A stretch of DNA of 14,705 bases from Legionellaceae bacterium. Its GTDB lineage: Bacteria > Pseudomonadota > Gammaproteobacteria > Legionellales > Legionellaceae. Below, piece after piece: positions 14,107-14,705 of the stretch. Position 1 is the stretch's first letter. Each line of letters starts with the position of its first letter. Under the pieces are notes generated by a model. It saw only the letters and a program-made list of their open reading frames with translations, searched no databases and was not told the DNA's origin. The DNA is taken from assembly GCA_023266075.1 (NCBI GenBank), contig JAHFRX010000015.1, forward strand, positions 1 to 14,705, given 5' to 3'. A program made the position numbers and the translations under genes.

Positions 14107-14705
14107 ATGAAAAAATCATCTGGTTTTTATATAAGGCGCGCTATTGAGCGATTACGGGATGGGCTGTTTGATTCCATTGCAATGAACCGTTTGACTGTGG
14201 AGGATGAATCTATCCAAAAAAGATTTTCCAACGGTTTGGATGCTTTAAAAACGGGCGAATCCGATCATTTGTGCATTTGCGGATCTTACGGGCAAGGGAA
14301 GTCGCATACCCTTGGTCACTTGAATCAGTACGCTCTATCTAAAGGATATGCCACAAGCTTTGTACAATTGGACTTCAGAGAAATTCCTTTTCAACAATTT
14401 TCTGTCGTTTATCATGCTTTGATGAAAAAGCTTTGCTTGCCAGATAGTGAATCATTTGCTGCGGTATGGGAAAAATCGGGTGAGCGACACGCGCTAGATC
14501 AATTAGATGCCATGCCTCACCGCTTTCAAATGATACTTAAGGCAATGCTGTGTAAAAATTCCATCGCTCACCAGCAGGCGTTATCGAAAAAAGACAAAAA
14601 TTATCGACCTAAAGAAGCGCCCCATTTATTGGAAAAAGCGTTGATGGGTTACGATCTACCTGCCGTGCAGTTAAAAAAAATTTTCAAACATCAAAACATA
14701 GCGGG
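14107..14705 (+). CDS. second DUF2791/BREX-type ATPase, N-terminal 199 residues (partial)
   Basis: From ATG 14107 the frame is open to the window end. Its N-terminal plan parallels that of the preceding gene: RRAIERLRDGLFDS, then a helix, a Walker A GSYGQGKSH (Lys65, Ser66), and the segment ATSFVQLDFREIPFQQFSVVYHALMKKL. These align position for position with RAIIEGLRKG, GDYGDGKTH and SFVVLTRDIPIHKFELVYQEI upstream. The two are therefore paralogues in the broad sense, but too different for a recent duplication. The Walker B region lies beyond the edge. The gap to the preceding stop is 3 nt and no strong Shine-Dalgarno sequence is seen, so translation is probably coupled. It could prove to be a larger protein with a fused helicase or nuclease domain. 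Confidence 0.75.
   Translation, partial: MKKSSGFYIRRAIERLRDGLFDSIAMNRLTVEDESIQKRFSNGLDALKTGESDHLCICGSYGQGKSHTLGHLNQYALSKGYATSFVQLDFREIPFQQFSVVYHALMKKLCLPDSESFAAVWEKSGERHALDQLDAMPHRFQMILKAMLCKNSIAHQQALSKKDKNYRPKEAPHLLEKALMGYDLPAVQLKKIFKHQNIA

Noticed and set aside
10462..14705. Kinase plus ATPases as one methylation-associated (MADS-like) defence system, which includes a Ser/Thr kinase
   Set aside because: The kinase is of CMGC type with a CaaX-like end, is separated by 160 nt and a promoter from the ATPase operon, and no methyltransferase or specificity subunit is present.
1..14705. CRISPR array, insertion sequence or integrase
   Set aside because: No regularly spaced repeats, transposase or recombinase motifs were seen in any frame I read.

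Overview
The window looks like a chromosomal segment of an AT-rich, host-associated gammaproteobacterium. I infer Legionellales (Legionella/Coxiella/Berkiella-like) from three things: the FabY-type ketoacyl synthase, the set of central carbon genes, and above all a eukaryotic-type protein kinase ending in a CaaX-like tetrapeptide. This is a judgement from protein character, not a database match.

Positions 1-8832 hold housekeeping lipid and carbon metabolism. A FabY-like beta-ketoacyl synthase (minus strand, cut by the window edge) sits downstream of a tiny reading frame interrupted by an in-frame stop. Divergent from it is a secreted protein that joins a SPOR-like domain to an outer-membrane beta-barrel. 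Next comes pdhA-pdhB-pdhC (plus strand), encoding E1alpha, E1beta and a single-lipoyl E2 of an alpha2beta2-type 2-oxoacid dehydrogenase, with no E3 in the window. Converging on it, three bases away, is a fadI-fadJ operon (minus strand) for the beta-oxidation trifunctional complex. The complex yields acetyl-CoA from fatty acids while the dehydrogenase yields it from pyruvate. A perfect 14-bp palindrome lies upstream of fadI.

Positions 8833-10461 form a junction region. A toxin-antitoxin pair (RelE/ParE-superfamily killer protein plus HTH antidote) has its own promoter and operator-like inverted repeat, and it is bracketed by an exact 20-bp direct repeat about 950 bp apart. Then come tRNA-Arg(ACG) and tRNA-Ser(GCT) on the minus strand, under one good sigma70 promoter.

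Positions 10462-14705 are accessory in character, all on the plus strand. First is a 442-aa CDK/MAPK-like (CMGC) Ser/Thr kinase ending in CAVS, a plausible secreted effector that could be prenylated by a host. Next, with a separate promoter, is an operon of an unrecognised 287-aa protein followed by two different BrxD/DUF2791-type P-loop ATPases; the second runs off the window. Such ATPases belong to anti-phage systems (BREX, and as I recall Shango), but no PglZ, PglX, TerB or helicase gene is visible here. The ATPase pair with its unknown partner may be a variant or undescribed defence module whose remaining genes lie beyond 14705.
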